The notes under the pieces were generated by a model. It worked only from the letters and a program-made list of their open reading frames with translations. It did no database searches and was not told where the DNA came from. A DNA stretch of 64,000 bases. Origin: JADJLQ01 sp038251405 (GTDB lineage Bacteria > Bacteroidota > Bacteroidia > Chitinophagales > Saprospiraceae). Shown here piece after piece: positions 28,876 to 38,319 of this stretch (positions are counted from its first letter, which is position 1; every line of letters starts with the position of its first letter). The position numbers and the translations under genes were made by a program. The stretch lies in NCBI GenBank assembly GCA_038251405.1, contig JBBSBH010000007.1:109212-173211 (forward strand). Reading direction: 5' to 3'.

Positions 28876-29642
28876 ATTTTTGTATTTTGGATAGAATGCG
28901 GTAGTGCAGACAACCTTAGTAGGGATGCTGATTTCGTATCAAAGAAATAAAATGTATTTCTATGATTTTGTAAAATGGTAGCCGGATATGTAGGATCTAC
29001 TTGATGCTCAAGGCTGTTTTTTACAGCAATCGCTTTTCTTTGATCCGGTACTGTACATATAATAACGTTAGATTTTAAAATTTGATTTACGGACATACTT
29101 ATTGCATGTGTAGGTACTTCGTATAAATTCTTAAACCAGCCTTCACCCAGTTGTTGTTTTCTACATGGCTCATCCAATGCTACCACTATATACGGGTTAT
29201 TAGTTGTAAAATCTGCTGGTGGATCATTAAAAGCCAGGTGTCCATTTTCACCAATGCCAACTAGAGCAACATCGATGCTAAAATCAGCAATAAGTTTACC
29301 AAGTCTTTCGCATTCTTCATGGGCTTCGGCTTCGCCATTTATTAAATGAACAACGGCTAAATTCTTTGCTTTATTTATGAACCGATCTTTCAGATATTTT
29401 CTAAAGCTGGCGGGATGTTCTATAGACAAACCAATGTATTCGTCTAAATGAAATACAGTTACATTACTCCAGTCGATATTTTCTTTAAGTAATTGATTCA
29501 AGGTCTCCAATTGGCTGGTTCCTGTAGCAAGGATTACACTTGCAGAGCCTTGGTGGGTGATTGCCTCTCGTATATATTGGGCAGCTAACTTGCCACTGGC
29601 TTTACCTGCTTCCGCTGCATTTTTAAAGATTTGAATATTCAT
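28872..29642 (-). CDS. nagB: Glucosamine-6-phosphate deaminase
   Basis: 256 residues, standard length. Converts GlcN-6-P to fructose-6-P and ammonia. Visible motifs: LATGTSQLETL (about 38-48, phosphate loop), FHLDEYIGL (about 65-73, with the catalytic-region Asp-Glu) and GIGENGHLAFNDPPADF (about 127-143, containing the ring-opening His). The family more often has DEY-x-G-L and the F-N-E-P variant; F-N-D-P here is a mild change. Starts 8 nt after the hydrolase and its stop overlaps the symporter start. Confidence 0.95.
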   Translation of the reverse strand: MNIQIFKNAAEAGKASGKLAAQYIREAITHQGSASVILATGTSQLETLNQLLKENIDWSNVTVFHLDEYIGLSIEHPASFRKYLKDRFINKAKNLAVVHLINGEAEAHEECERLGKLIADFSIDVALVGIGENGHLAFNDPPADFTTNNPYIVVALDEPCRKQQLGEGWFKNLYEVPTHAISMSVNQILKSNVIICTVPDQRKAIAVKNSLEHQVDPTYPATILQNHRNTFYFFDTKSASLLRLSALPHSIQNTKI

Positions 29643-29650
29643 TTCTTAGA

Positions 29651-30937
29651 TTATTTTTTACTCAACCATTTATCAAACCAATCAAATGCTTCTGCCTGCA
29701 TTTTTTGATCAAATTTATGGGGCCCGGGATGAAAAGAACATGCATACTTATCATCAGCCCCCGCTTTATGAAACACTTCTTGAAGGATCAAATTTGCCCG
29801 TTGCATTTGGGGTAGCGTATATAAGCTATCTTCTGAATCATTCAATACCATAGTGGGAAGTGGTGCTCTTATGCTTAATATTTCAGGAAAATCGAGTTCA
29901 TTAGGTAAAAGAGGTACGTAAGTCATCCAGGTATGGGTAAAAGATTTGTTGAGAATAAAATCTTGCCAAGTGGTCATAAAGCCAAGGCAAATAGCACATT
30001 TGATTCTTTGATCCAATCCTCCCATGAATACAGTTCGCAGTCCACCTCCCGAAAGACCTGCGCATCCAACCCTGGAAGCATCTACATCCTTTCTGGCGCA
30101 TAATATGTCCAATGCTTTTTGATCTTCTGCAAAGAAAACTCCCGGCCACGTGGTCCCTGCACTAAACAAAGATTTTGCCATGACATGTTCATGTTGACCA
30201 GCCCAATGGTTATAGGCTTCTATGTTTTCAGGATCTTCAGGGTTTGCATCAGAAAGTCCATTGCGCATTTCTTCGGGCAGATCATTCATCATCACTCTTC
30301 TACTGGCAAACGAGAACGCATCGGATACCATCACTACATAACCTTTCCTGGCAATTTCATTAGCCCATGCTTTGCCTTCATAGTATTCCTTCTGATGGGC
30401 GACCATTAGAGGATGTTGTATGTCAGATGTCTTTGTGATTTTTCTGATTCCAAAATATTTATTTCCACCATGATCATGAAATGCCAATATGCCTGGCAAA
30501 GGCGATTTTGCATGCTGAGGCTTTAAAACTATAGCCTCAGTTGATCGCCCATAAGGTAGTTGCCAGGTGATTTCCTCAATCCATAGGCCATCATAAGCAT
30601 ATGATTTATTAATAGTTACTTTAGGCATGCCTCCAATCTCAGGAATGCCCAGCCTTTCAATAAGTCTCTTTCTTGCCATTTTTTGCCATGATTCTACATT
30701 GGTAAATTCTTTATTTCTAAAAGACAGAGAAGGCAACTTTTTTTCTATTAATCCTGCTGCCCAGGTACCATATGCACCAATAATGCTTTGTTCTTTTAAA
30801 GGAGAATTATATTTTTTCATTTTAATATTGACTTTGCTTTTGGAAAAGAGGTTTGAAGATGAAGTGAAAAAACCATTCCCTAAAACTCCCAGGCCGGTAA
30901 GACTTGATTGTTTGAGGAATTTTCTGCGATTTTTCAT
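29651..30937 (-). CDS. Exported alpha/beta hydrolase (dienelactone hydrolase/acetyl esterase-like)
   Basis: 428 residues from the ATG at 30937, giving a Tat-like signal MKNRRKFLKQSSLTGLG. An in-frame TTG at 31000 lies inside a -7 promoter box, so it is rejected. The alpha/beta-hydrolase triad is visible: nucleophile elbow GLSGGG (about 296), an acid in NDSEDSLYT (about 362) and His in FHPGPHKFD (about 404). An oxyanion-type AFHDHGGNKYFG precedes them. It is the promoter-proximal gene of the nag operon (8 nt before nagB), so it may deacylate an amino-sugar-containing glycan outside the cytoplasm; that role is inference. The substrate is unknown. Confidence 0.8.
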   Translation of the reverse strand: MKNRRKFLKQSSLTGLGVLGNGFFTSSSNLFSKSKVNIKMKKYNSPLKEQSIIGAYGTWAAGLIEKKLPSLSFRNKEFTNVESWQKMARKRLIERLGIPEIGGMPKVTINKSYAYDGLWIEEITWQLPYGRSTEAIVLKPQHAKSPLPGILAFHDHGGNKYFGIRKITKTSDIQHPLMVAHQKEYYEGKAWANEIARKGYVVMVSDAFSFASRRVMMNDLPEEMRNGLSDANPEDPENIEAYNHWAGQHEHVMAKSLFSAGTTWPGVFFAEDQKALDILCARKDVDASRVGCAGLSGGGLRTVFMGGLDQRIKCAICLGFMTTWQDFILNKSFTHTWMTYVPLLPNELDFPEILSIRAPLPTMVLNDSEDSLYTLPQMQRANLILQEVFHKAGADDKYACSFHPGPHKFDQKMQAEAFDWFDKWLSKK

Positions 30938-30997
30938 ATGATTTTGATTAAGTATTTGGAATTTAGGCCAAGGCTTATACTTAGGTATTGGCCTTTC

Positions 30998-31005
30998 CAA
31001 ATGTA
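30998..31005 (-). promoter_or_regulatory. Bacteroidota-type -7 box for the hydrolase-nag operon
   Basis: TACATTTG on the minus strand matches the Bacteroidota -7 consensus TAnnTTTG exactly and lies about 60 nt upstream of the hydrolase ATG. A clear -33 TTTG at the right distance is not visible, so this is a moderate prediction. Confidence 0.45.
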
Positions 31006-31136
31006 AATAAAATGTATTGGAAATCTATTCTATCATGAAGTCCATCATTAATAAATACTTAGGTAAATTTCAGAATCAGGTTATTCCTAAACTTTTCAAT
31101 TGCTTTATTGTTTTTAATTAATTAAATTTCTACTTA

Positions 31137-31856
31137 ATGACTAATTCTATTCTCCATACAGCATCCTCCCGGGGCGAGGCAAACCATGGATGGTTGCAGA
31201 GCCGGCATAGCTTTAGCTTTGCAAGTTATTACGATCCGGAACGCATGAACTTTGGAGTACTTCGGGTGTTAAATGATGATCGGGTCGCCCCGGGTATGGG
31301 ATTTGGAACGCATCCTCATGATAATATGGAAATCATAAGTATTCCTTTAGAAGGTGATCTGCAGCATAAGGATAGTATGGGCACCGTAGCCACGATCAGG
31401 CATGGTGATATACAAGCAATGAGTGCAGGCACAGGAGTCAGACATAGTGAATACAATGCCAGTAAGGAGAATCCAGTAAAATTTTTACAAATTTGGATAT
31501 TGCCAAATGCGACCAATGTAAAACCAAGATATGATCAGATTACCCTGGATCTGAAAGATAGACACAATCAACTGCAACAAATTTTATCTCCTCATGCAGG
31601 TGGTCCAGGCGTATGGATCCACCAACAAGCCTGGTTTCATTTAGGAAATTTTGATAAAGATTTTCAGGTGGAATATGAGCTCAAAAGACAGGGCAATGGA
31701 GTCTATGCTTTCGTTTTAAACGGCGATTTTAAAATTGGAGATCAACTACTGCATCATCGGGATGGCTATGGCATTTGGGATATTGAAAAACTAGATATCA
31801 CGGCGCTTTCATCATCATCGGAAATTTTGTTAATGGAAGTCCCTATGGAGGTTTAA
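31137..31856 (+). CDS. Pirin family protein
   Basis: 239 residues, a bicupin of the pirin/YhaK type. The first cupin contains HPHDNMEI with the metal ligands His59 and His61, and RHSE with His103 and Glu105; FGVLRVLNDDRVAPG is the usual pirin lead-in. Family members bind iron and some have quercetinase or redox-sensing activity; which applies here is not shown. It starts the plus-strand pair with the FMN reductase (28 nt apart), which fits a redox or stress role. A TAAATTTC -7-like word just before the start would make the transcript almost leaderless (weak). Confidence 0.93.
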   Translation: MTNSILHTASSRGEANHGWLQSRHSFSFASYYDPERMNFGVLRVLNDDRVAPGMGFGTHPHDNMEIISIPLEGDLQHKDSMGTVATIRHGDIQAMSAGTGVRHSEYNASKENPVKFLQIWILPNATNVKPRYDQITLDLKDRHNQLQQILSPHAGGPGVWIHQQAWFHLGNFDKDFQVEYELKRQGNGVYAFVLNGDFKIGDQLLHHRDGYGIWDIEKLDITALSSSSEILLMEVPMEV

Positions 31857-31884
31857 ATATTAATTATTTAAAAATGATAAAATA

Positions 31885-32439
31885 ATGAAAGTAAAAGCAT
31901 TCGGAGCTTCTTATAGCAAGCATTCCATTAATAAATCTTTTGCAGTATTTGCGACTACCAAATTTAAGGATGCTGAAATAGAAATACTGGATTTGAATGA
32001 TTTTCCATTGCCGTTGTTTACAGTAGATGTAGAAAAATCGCAAGGGATACCCGAAAATGCGCATCTATTTTGTGATAAAATGCGGGAGGCAGATCTGATT
32101 ATTATTTCTTTGGCAGAACATAATGGATCATACACGGCTGGTTTTAAAAATTTATTTGACTGGACTTCCAGAAAAAATCCAAAGATGTTTGATGAAAAGG
32201 AATTAATATTACTTTCCACTTCACCTGGGGTACGCGGCGCGGCCTCTGTAATGGCAAGTGCAATGGATAGGTTTCCCAGGCATGGAGCAACCATTTTAGG
32301 TTCATTTAGTTTGCCCAATTTTAAAGAAAATTTCGATACTAAACTTGGTATTCTCAATAAAGAACTAGAGCGGCAATTTGATCAAATGATGAATGCCTGT
32401 AAAAGAGTTTTTACAATTACTAATAGCGAAATAGTGTAA
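31885..32439 (+). CDS. NADPH-dependent FMN reductase family protein
   Basis: 184 residues with a flavodoxin-like fold. The FMN-phosphate loop FGASYSKHSINK is at the N-terminus (G-S-x-R-x-x-S-x-N in many relatives). EILDLNDFPLPLF and the LAEHNGSYTAGFKNLFDW segment (about 88-106, equivalent to P-E-Y-N-x-S-x-P-x-x-L-K-N) are diagnostic. Reduces flavin or quinones with NAD(P)H in the cytosol. Co-directional with and close to the pirin gene. Its end is convergent with P11, 45 nt away; a short AGGGCAAAGGGTAAAA remnant of the purine-rich repeat lies in that gap. Confidence 0.9.
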   Translation: MKVKAFGASYSKHSINKSFAVFATTKFKDAEIEILDLNDFPLPLFTVDVEKSQGIPENAHLFCDKMREADLIIISLAEHNGSYTAGFKNLFDWTSRKNPKMFDEKELILLSTSPGVRGAASVMASAMDRFPRHGATILGSFSLPNFKENFDTKLGILNKELERQFDQMMNACKRVFTITNSEIV

Positions 32440-32484
32440 CAGGGCAAAGGGTAAAATGAACAGAGGTCTGATAGGAATTTTTCC

Positions 32485-34848
32485 TTATTCAGTCCTTAAT
32501 GATTTTACCGGGTTTGTCAATGCAGCCCTGATGGTTTGAAAACTGACGGTAAGGAGCGCAATAGTAATTGCCAATACTCCGGCTACTGCAAAATACCACC
32601 AATGCATTCCTTCCCGGTATGGATATTTCTCTAACCATTTTGAAAGGAAGTAAAATGCTACTGGAAATGCAATCAATGTAGATAATATCACCAGGATCAA
32701 AAAGTCTTTTGACAACATACTTACCAAATTGCCCACGCCGGCTCCGAGTACTTTGCGGATACCTATCTCTTTTATTCTTTGTTGAGCAGTAAAAGTCGCT
32801 AATCCAAATAAACCAAGACATGAAATGAAAATAGCCAGAAAGGCAAAGTACTTAGAAAGTTTACCAACGGTTTGCTCTGAGCGATAATTTTTAGCTATCT
32901 CTTCATCAGTGAATGAATACTTAAAAGGGAATGCAGGATTGAATTGTTTATACATTTTTTCCATGCTGGATATGGCTTGTTTCGTATGCTCTTTTTCTGT
33001 ACGAATAATAGCGTAGCCCCATACTGAATTCCAGCTTTTTTTAAATAATCTTACTATTAATGGATCTATAGGTACATGAAGGGAATTGTGATGAAAGTCT
33101 TGCATCAAACCTATAATTTGGCCTTTATCTCCCCACATAGTCAGTTCTTTACCTACCGGGTCGGCATATCCTATTTTCTTAGCAGCGGATTCATTTATTA
33201 AATAATTCACTGTATCTGTACTATATGATTCATCAAAGTCACGGCCATTTAATAATGTGATGCCCATGGTCTTGATATACTCGTAAGCAACATTGCTATT
33301 GCTAAACAAGACTAGTTTGGTAGTATCTTTTCCCGGCCATCTTACTCCACCTGTAGAACTGCCTATTTGTATGGGACTATTACTGCTTAGAGAAATGCTT
33401 TTAATGCCCGGCTGTCTTAATAGTTCTTCCCTGAATACAGTATAATTTTTTTGAAGATCTCCTTCTATAGGAATAAGTAATAGATTTTCCTTATCAAACC
33501 CCAGGCTTTTATTGTTGATAAATGATATCTGCCGATAAATTACAATCATGCCCAGGATAAGAAAAATCGAAAGTGCAAACTGAAATACTACTAATCCTTT
33601 TCTAAAAAATGCCGCACCTGGATTGAATCGCAACAGACCTTTTAAAACGGTAATTGGCTTTAATGTGGACATGAAAAAGGCAGGGTAGGATCCTGCAAAT
33701 AGTCCTGTGCCGAGTCCTAGCATGAGCACCGTGATAATAAACGGAGGCTTTGCTAATGGTATATGCAACGTTTTTCCCGTGACTACATTAAATGATGGCA
33801 AAAAGAAAAATACAAAAACAATTGCCAATATCATAGCAAGGAAACTGACTACTACAGCTTCGCTGAGGAACTGAAAGACCAATTGAAATTTTCTTGCACC
33901 TACTACTTTTCTCACACCTACTTCACGAGCTCTCTTCATAGATCTGGCTGTGGCGAGATTCATAAAATTAATACATGCTATCAATAATATTATAATGGCT
34001 ACTATTGAAAATATGCTTACATATTCAATTCTTCCGCCATCAGGCTTACCGGATTTCCATTGACCATAGAGATAGGATTGTCCAAAATTCTGTAGAAATA
34101 ATTCTACATTACTATCTTTATTCTTAGTCTTTATATAATCTTTTATTTTTTCGTTTACTTTTGCCACATCCGTATTTTCATTTAATAGTACAAAACATCG
34201 AGGACCATTATTGCCCCATTCTTTAGCCCAATCATTCCCTTTGAGCCACATTTCCCATGACATGATGAAATCAAATTTCATAGATGAGGATTCAGGCATT
34301 TCATCAAAAACACCGGTAATGATCACATTTTCTTTATTATCTATTCGAATGGTTTTGCCTAGTGCGTCTTCACCTAAGAAATATTTATCAGCTAGTTTCT
34401 GAGAGATTACTATTCCATCAGGTCGATCCAATGCACTAGCTGCAATTCCTTTTTTTAGCGGATAAGAAAACATTTTTAAAAAATCTTTTTGAGCATATCT
34501 CCCTTTTTCTTTATCCAGTTTATCACCCACGGTAAATAAGGGTTCTTCTTCCCAAAGAAACTGACTAGCCATTTGAATTTCGGGAATGTCCTTGACTATA
34601 TTTTCAGCCAAAAGGCCGGGAGTGGATTCGAATGTGGATATGTCTCCGGAATAGTTTTGGTTCTCCATCACTCTGTAAAGTCTACTGTCAAATTTGTGGA
34701 ATCTATCCTTGGCTAATTCATCCTGTACCCAAAGCATGATCACCAGGCTACATGCTAGACCCAATGCTAATCCTAAAATATTAATTAGCGAATAAGTAGG
34801 ATTGGAGATCAGATTGCGCCAGGCAATCCGAATAAAGTTTTTTATCAT
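32485..34848 (-). CDS. MacB/FtsX-type ABC transporter permease (P11)
   Basis: 787 residues. Opens MIKNFIRIAWRNLISNP and has a WVQDELAKDRFHKFD lobe start like P1 and P5. First block ACINFMNLATARSM (about 290) and EVGVRKVVGAR; then GSYPAFFMSTLK; second block SCLGLFGLATF (about 675) and EIGIRKVLGAG; tail NPVKSLRTE. It stands alone, divergent from the HEPN gene. Unlike the other units it has no copy of the tandem-box promoter module upstream, so it may be controlled differently. Confidence 0.93.
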   Translation of the reverse strand: MIKNFIRIAWRNLISNPTYSLINILGLALGLACSLVIMLWVQDELAKDRFHKFDSRLYRVMENQNYSGDISTFESTPGLLAENIVKDIPEIQMASQFLWEEEPLFTVGDKLDKEKGRYAQKDFLKMFSYPLKKGIAASALDRPDGIVISQKLADKYFLGEDALGKTIRIDNKENVIITGVFDEMPESSSMKFDFIMSWEMWLKGNDWAKEWGNNGPRCFVLLNENTDVAKVNEKIKDYIKTKNKDSNVELFLQNFGQSYLYGQWKSGKPDGGRIEYVSIFSIVAIIILLIACINFMNLATARSMKRAREVGVRKVVGARKFQLVFQFLSEAVVVSFLAMILAIVFVFFFLPSFNVVTGKTLHIPLAKPPFIITVLMLGLGTGLFAGSYPAFFMSTLKPITVLKGLLRFNPGAAFFRKGLVVFQFALSIFLILGMIVIYRQISFINNKSLGFDKENLLLIPIEGDLQKNYTVFREELLRQPGIKSISLSSNSPIQIGSSTGGVRWPGKDTTKLVLFSNSNVAYEYIKTMGITLLNGRDFDESYSTDTVNYLINESAAKKIGYADPVGKELTMWGDKGQIIGLMQDFHHNSLHVPIDPLIVRLFKKSWNSVWGYAIIRTEKEHTKQAISSMEKMYKQFNPAFPFKYSFTDEEIAKNYRSEQTVGKLSKYFAFLAIFISCLGLFGLATFTAQQRIKEIGIRKVLGAGVGNLVSMLSKDFLILVILSTLIAFPVAFYFLSKWLEKYPYREGMHWWYFAVAGVLAITIALLTVSFQTIRAALTNPVKSLRTE

Positions 34849-34945
34849 CGCAATTGTTTTTGATTTATTTTGTAACTATATCGGTTTTAGTATTACTTCT
34901 TTTAGCGCAAAAGGTTACAATAATGACAGCTAAACTTTCCTTAAG

Positions 34946-34961
34946 TTGCTTGTACATGCAA
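34946..34961. promoter_or_regulatory. Palindrome in the P11/HEPN divergent region
   Basis: TTGCTTGTACATGCAA is an inverted repeat (TTGC-N-TGTACA-N-GCAA) between two divergent genes. Size and position fit an operator for a dimeric regulator; no regulator gene is adjacent. Confidence 0.4.
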
Positions 34962-34984
34962 ACACGGTTAATTCTAAAATTGGA

Positions 34985-35419
34985 ATGATAAAAGTATCGG
35001 ATGAGATGCTGTATCTTTGTTTGGACATGCTTTCGAGAGAAGACTATATCAACTATTGGTTAAAAACGGGTCATGAATCATGGGATGCAGCTGAATTTTT
35101 AAGACTTGGAAATAAAAATGTAGAGGCTCTTTTCTTTTATTGTCTTGCTGTTGAAAAATATTTAAAAGCAAATTGGGTTTTCGATAATGTAGTGATTCAA
35201 GCCCCTGGAATCCATGAATTGCAAAGTTTGCTATCACAGACTGAATTATCCCTTCAACCTGCATTAATTGATTTCATGGATACGGTAAATAGATGGAATC
35301 TCGAAGGGAGGTATCCTGATTATCGTTTTAAATTACATAAGATTGCAACTGAAAATTATATGAAAGATCAATTGAGTAAATTGCAAGAACTGAAAAAATG
35401 CTTACTCGAAAGGCTTTAA
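34985..35419 (+). CDS. HEPN domain protein
   Basis: 144 residues from ATG 34985. ATG 35027 is also possible and gives MLSREDYINYWLKTG, a start closer to relatives; an upstream TTG at 34946 lies in a palindrome and is unlikely. All-alpha HEPN fold: W..DA.E.L, then NKNVEALFFYCLAVEKYLKA and late YPDYRFK. The C-terminal R-F-K-L-H is one residue shorter than the RNase motif R-x4-6-H, so catalytic activity is uncertain. Overlaps the nucleotidyltransferase gene by 22 nt. HEPN/MNT pairs are toxin-antitoxin systems in many bacteria. Confidence 0.85.
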   Translation: MIKVSDEMLYLCLDMLSREDYINYWLKTGHESWDAAEFLRLGNKNVEALFFYCLAVEKYLKANWVFDNVVIQAPGIHELQSLLSQTELSLQPALIDFMDTVNRWNLEGRYPDYRFKLHKIATENYMKDQLSKLQELKKCLLERL

Positions 35420-35751
35420 ACAAACTACTAGTCTCTATATCGAATGACTTGTTGGAGTTGAATTTACGACCCGATAAAATGATTTTATTTGGATCTTATG
35501 CCAAAGAATGTGTAACTCAGGAAAGTGATGTAGATATTGCTATTTGGCATTCTCGTTTTGTCGGAAATGGACTAATTGACATGGAATTGATCCGACCTAT
35601 ATTGAGAAAATACCGGGGGGTGTTCGATTTTAAATTTTATCCATCTCATGCTACGGCGAACAACTTTGATCCATTTATTCAGGAAATAGTAAGAACAGGA
35701 AAAGAATGGGATACAGAAAATAATGCTTTTTTACAACCTCATCAAGTTTAA
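35398..35751 (+). CDS. Minimal nucleotidyltransferase (MNT domain)
   Basis: 117 residues. The polymerase-beta-type motif GSYAKECVTQESDVDIAIW (about 38-56) has the exact G-S-x10-D-x-D spacing of minimal nucleotidyltransferases. A later FDFKFYPS may supply the third acidic residue. In characterised HepT/MntA pairs the MNT protein adds AMP to the HEPN toxin and neutralises it; here that is inferred from the overlapping gene order. Cytosolic. Convergent with P12. Confidence 0.88.
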   Translation: MLTRKALNKLLVSISNDLLELNLRPDKMILFGSYAKECVTQESDVDIAIWHSRFVGNGLIDMELIRPILRKYRGVFDFKFYPSHATANNFDPFIQEIVRTGKEWDTENNAFLQPHQV

Positions 35752-35875
35752 GATTAATGATATCAATTCTATGATAAATAATTTATTAAATGATTAGTAG
35801 GAGGGTAAACTGCAACACCAAAGAAAATCACATTAATATTTAATAATCATGCTCAGGGAATTTTTCAAATATTTT

Positions 35876-38305
35876 CTATTCTGCTCGTAAAGATTTTACC
35901 GGATTATCGAAAGCCGCTTTTATTGATAGTATTCCAATAATAGAACTGGTGATAATGCCAATCATAACTATTACGATGATAAATGGCTGAAATGAAAGAT
36001 CTATCCGATAGGAATAGGAGTGTAACCATTTATATACCAAAATATAAGCTACCGGGCAGGCCACCAGCCCAGAGATAAATATAATAACCAAAAATTCTTT
36101 AATAAATAAGTTTACTAATCCAAGGATGGAGGATCCAAGTATTTTTCGGATACCAATTTCTTTTGTCCTTATTCGAATGCTTTGAGCTACTAAGCCGATT
36201 ACTCCCAATAATACTATTATTAATGCTAAAATAGTTGCTAAAAGGGACGCTTTTTTCAATTGCGATTCTAAGGAGTACATGTTGGCAATCGTTTGATCCA
36301 GAAATTTATATTCAAATGGAGCACCAGGTAAAATTTTATTCCATTCTTGCTGTAATAAATGGATAGATTTAGAAATATTTCCAGGCTGAATCTTAAAAGC
36401 CATAAACCGATAAATTGGATTTAAAGATAAATGCATCATCGTCATTGGTTTGATGTCACCTTTTAAAGTGCCGAAATGAAAATCCTTTACTACTCCACAT
36501 ATTGAAAACAGTTGTGATGCTCCTTCTATTCTTATCTTCTGATCTATCGCTAATTCGGGTGATGAATAACCTAGTGCTTTGGATAGTTTTTCATTAATGA
36601 CTAGTCTGGAAGAATCCTGGAGTGTCGAATTAGATGTAAAGTAATTGCCTGCCAATAATGTAATATTATAGGTATCTGCAAAATATTGATCTGTGGTTAA
36701 TAAGTCTGCACCTTTAGCCTGTGTGGAATCTTGAGTCGCATTATATACAGAAGCCATACCTGATGCATTCCCATCAGGTATTTCAAATGCTACACTGGCT
36801 TGTTTGATAAAATTATTTTGCAAAAATTGCTTTCTCTTTGCTTCCAAATTATCTACCCCGGTTTTTGACCAATTTCGAGGCACTTGAGAATAAATCACGT
36901 AATCTTTATCAAACCCCAAATCTTTGGTAAGAGAATAATTTAATTGTTTAGAAATAAATATGGAACCAAGGAATACAATGATAGCCGTTGTAAATTGAAT
37001 GCCCACCAGAATTCTTCGTAAATAGATTTTTTCATTTATGGAACTCAATTTACCTTTCAGGCAATCTACAGATTTGATGTTTGATAGAATGAAGGCCGGA
37101 TATAAGCCAGCGATTACTCCAATACATAATATTAGTACTAAAGGAGTAAAATATAATTCTAAGGGAAGCTTGAATAATGATGGTAATTTCTTTCCTATGA
37201 TACTTTCAAAACCTGGCTGACCCAATTTGATAATAAAAAGTGCGAGTATAGTTGATAGGCCGGCCAATAAAACTGTTTCAGATAAAAATTGGAATGTTAG
37301 ATGAAGTCTTAGGCCGCCCAATGTCTTGCGTATTCCAATTTCTTTCATTCTGGAAGTCGATCTTGCAATACTTAAATTGATAAAGTTTACAATAGCCATC
37401 AATAGAATAAAAAAAGCAATGAGGCATAAGGAAATCAAAGTCTTTTTGACCATGCTATTATTGGAAGCCAAATAATATTCTTTTAGAGGAACCAAATAAG
37501 GCTTCATTCCCAATGCAATAGTCGGAGGAGCATTGGCATCTATCAGATGCTTCATGGGTTCATTCAATTGCTTTGGTTTTACTCCTTCTTTTAATTCTAT
37601 ATATCCTATGATGTATTGATTTTGCCATGATTCCATATCTCGACCAAAATAGGCCTTCATGTCATTAACAGAAATGTACATTTGATTATCATTATTTACA
37701 TTCCACAGAGTCACTGAATTTTGCCGAGGCTTTTTTAAAATTCCAGTTACTTTAAAGTCATGGTTTACTCCTGCAAAATTTTCAATGTTCAGTGTCTTTC
37801 CAATGACATTTTCAAGATGATCGTAGATTTCCTTCGAAAAGTATTTTTTTGTGATTTCGTCTGTTAATACTATTGAATAGGGATCATCAAAGACATGTAA
37901 AGGGTTGCCATAAAGTAAGGTAAATCCATACATAGTGAACATAGTACTATCACACAATTGTAAACCTTCCCTAAATATTTTCTCACCAGCTGTAACCGTA
38001 CTAGTGACTCCATCCCATCTACAATAATTAGTCACTAAAGAGGGGTATTGTTCTTTTAATTGTCTTGCCAAAGGGCCAAGTGTGGTTAATTCATTTCCCT
38101 GGTTTGGGTCCTTATATATACTTTGGATTATATACTGATTAGAAGCATTTTTCAAATCGTGATTTACTGACCATTCATTCCAAATATAAATGCCAATGAG
38201 CAATACAAAAGCAATACTAATAGATAATCCCAGAATATTCAGAAATGAATAAAATCTATTTTTATTGAGATTTCTCCAGGCGATTTTTAGATAGTTTGAA
38301 AGCAT
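35876..38305 (-). CDS. MacB/FtsX-type ABC transporter permease, divergent (P12)
   Basis: 809 residues, 14 nt after P13. Opens MLSNYLKIAWRNLNKNR; the first lobe starts WNEWSVNHDL. First block IVNFINLSIARSTS (about 303) and EIGIRKTLGGL are normal. The second block reads VLLGVIGLVAQSIRIR (about 697) and lacks the Cys-Leu-Gly-Leu-Phe-Gly core, though EIGIRKILGSS follows; tail NPVKSLRAE. Together with P7 it forms a more divergent class. Last gene of the unit driven by promoter module 6. Confidence 0.9.
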   Translation of the reverse strand: MLSNYLKIAWRNLNKNRFYSFLNILGLSISIAFVLLIGIYIWNEWSVNHDLKNASNQYIIQSIYKDPNQGNELTTLGPLARQLKEQYPSLVTNYCRWDGVTSTVTAGEKIFREGLQLCDSTMFTMYGFTLLYGNPLHVFDDPYSIVLTDEITKKYFSKEIYDHLENVIGKTLNIENFAGVNHDFKVTGILKKPRQNSVTLWNVNNDNQMYISVNDMKAYFGRDMESWQNQYIIGYIELKEGVKPKQLNEPMKHLIDANAPPTIALGMKPYLVPLKEYYLASNNSMVKKTLISLCLIAFFILLMAIVNFINLSIARSTSRMKEIGIRKTLGGLRLHLTFQFLSETVLLAGLSTILALFIIKLGQPGFESIIGKKLPSLFKLPLELYFTPLVLILCIGVIAGLYPAFILSNIKSVDCLKGKLSSINEKIYLRRILVGIQFTTAIIVFLGSIFISKQLNYSLTKDLGFDKDYVIYSQVPRNWSKTGVDNLEAKRKQFLQNNFIKQASVAFEIPDGNASGMASVYNATQDSTQAKGADLLTTDQYFADTYNITLLAGNYFTSNSTLQDSSRLVINEKLSKALGYSSPELAIDQKIRIEGASQLFSICGVVKDFHFGTLKGDIKPMTMMHLSLNPIYRFMAFKIQPGNISKSIHLLQQEWNKILPGAPFEYKFLDQTIANMYSLESQLKKASLLATILALIIVLLGVIGLVAQSIRIRTKEIGIRKILGSSILGLVNLFIKEFLVIIFISGLVACPVAYILVYKWLHSYSYRIDLSFQPFIIVIVMIGIITSSIIGILSIKAAFDNPVKSLRAE

Positions 38306-38319
38306 TTGAATATATGTGT

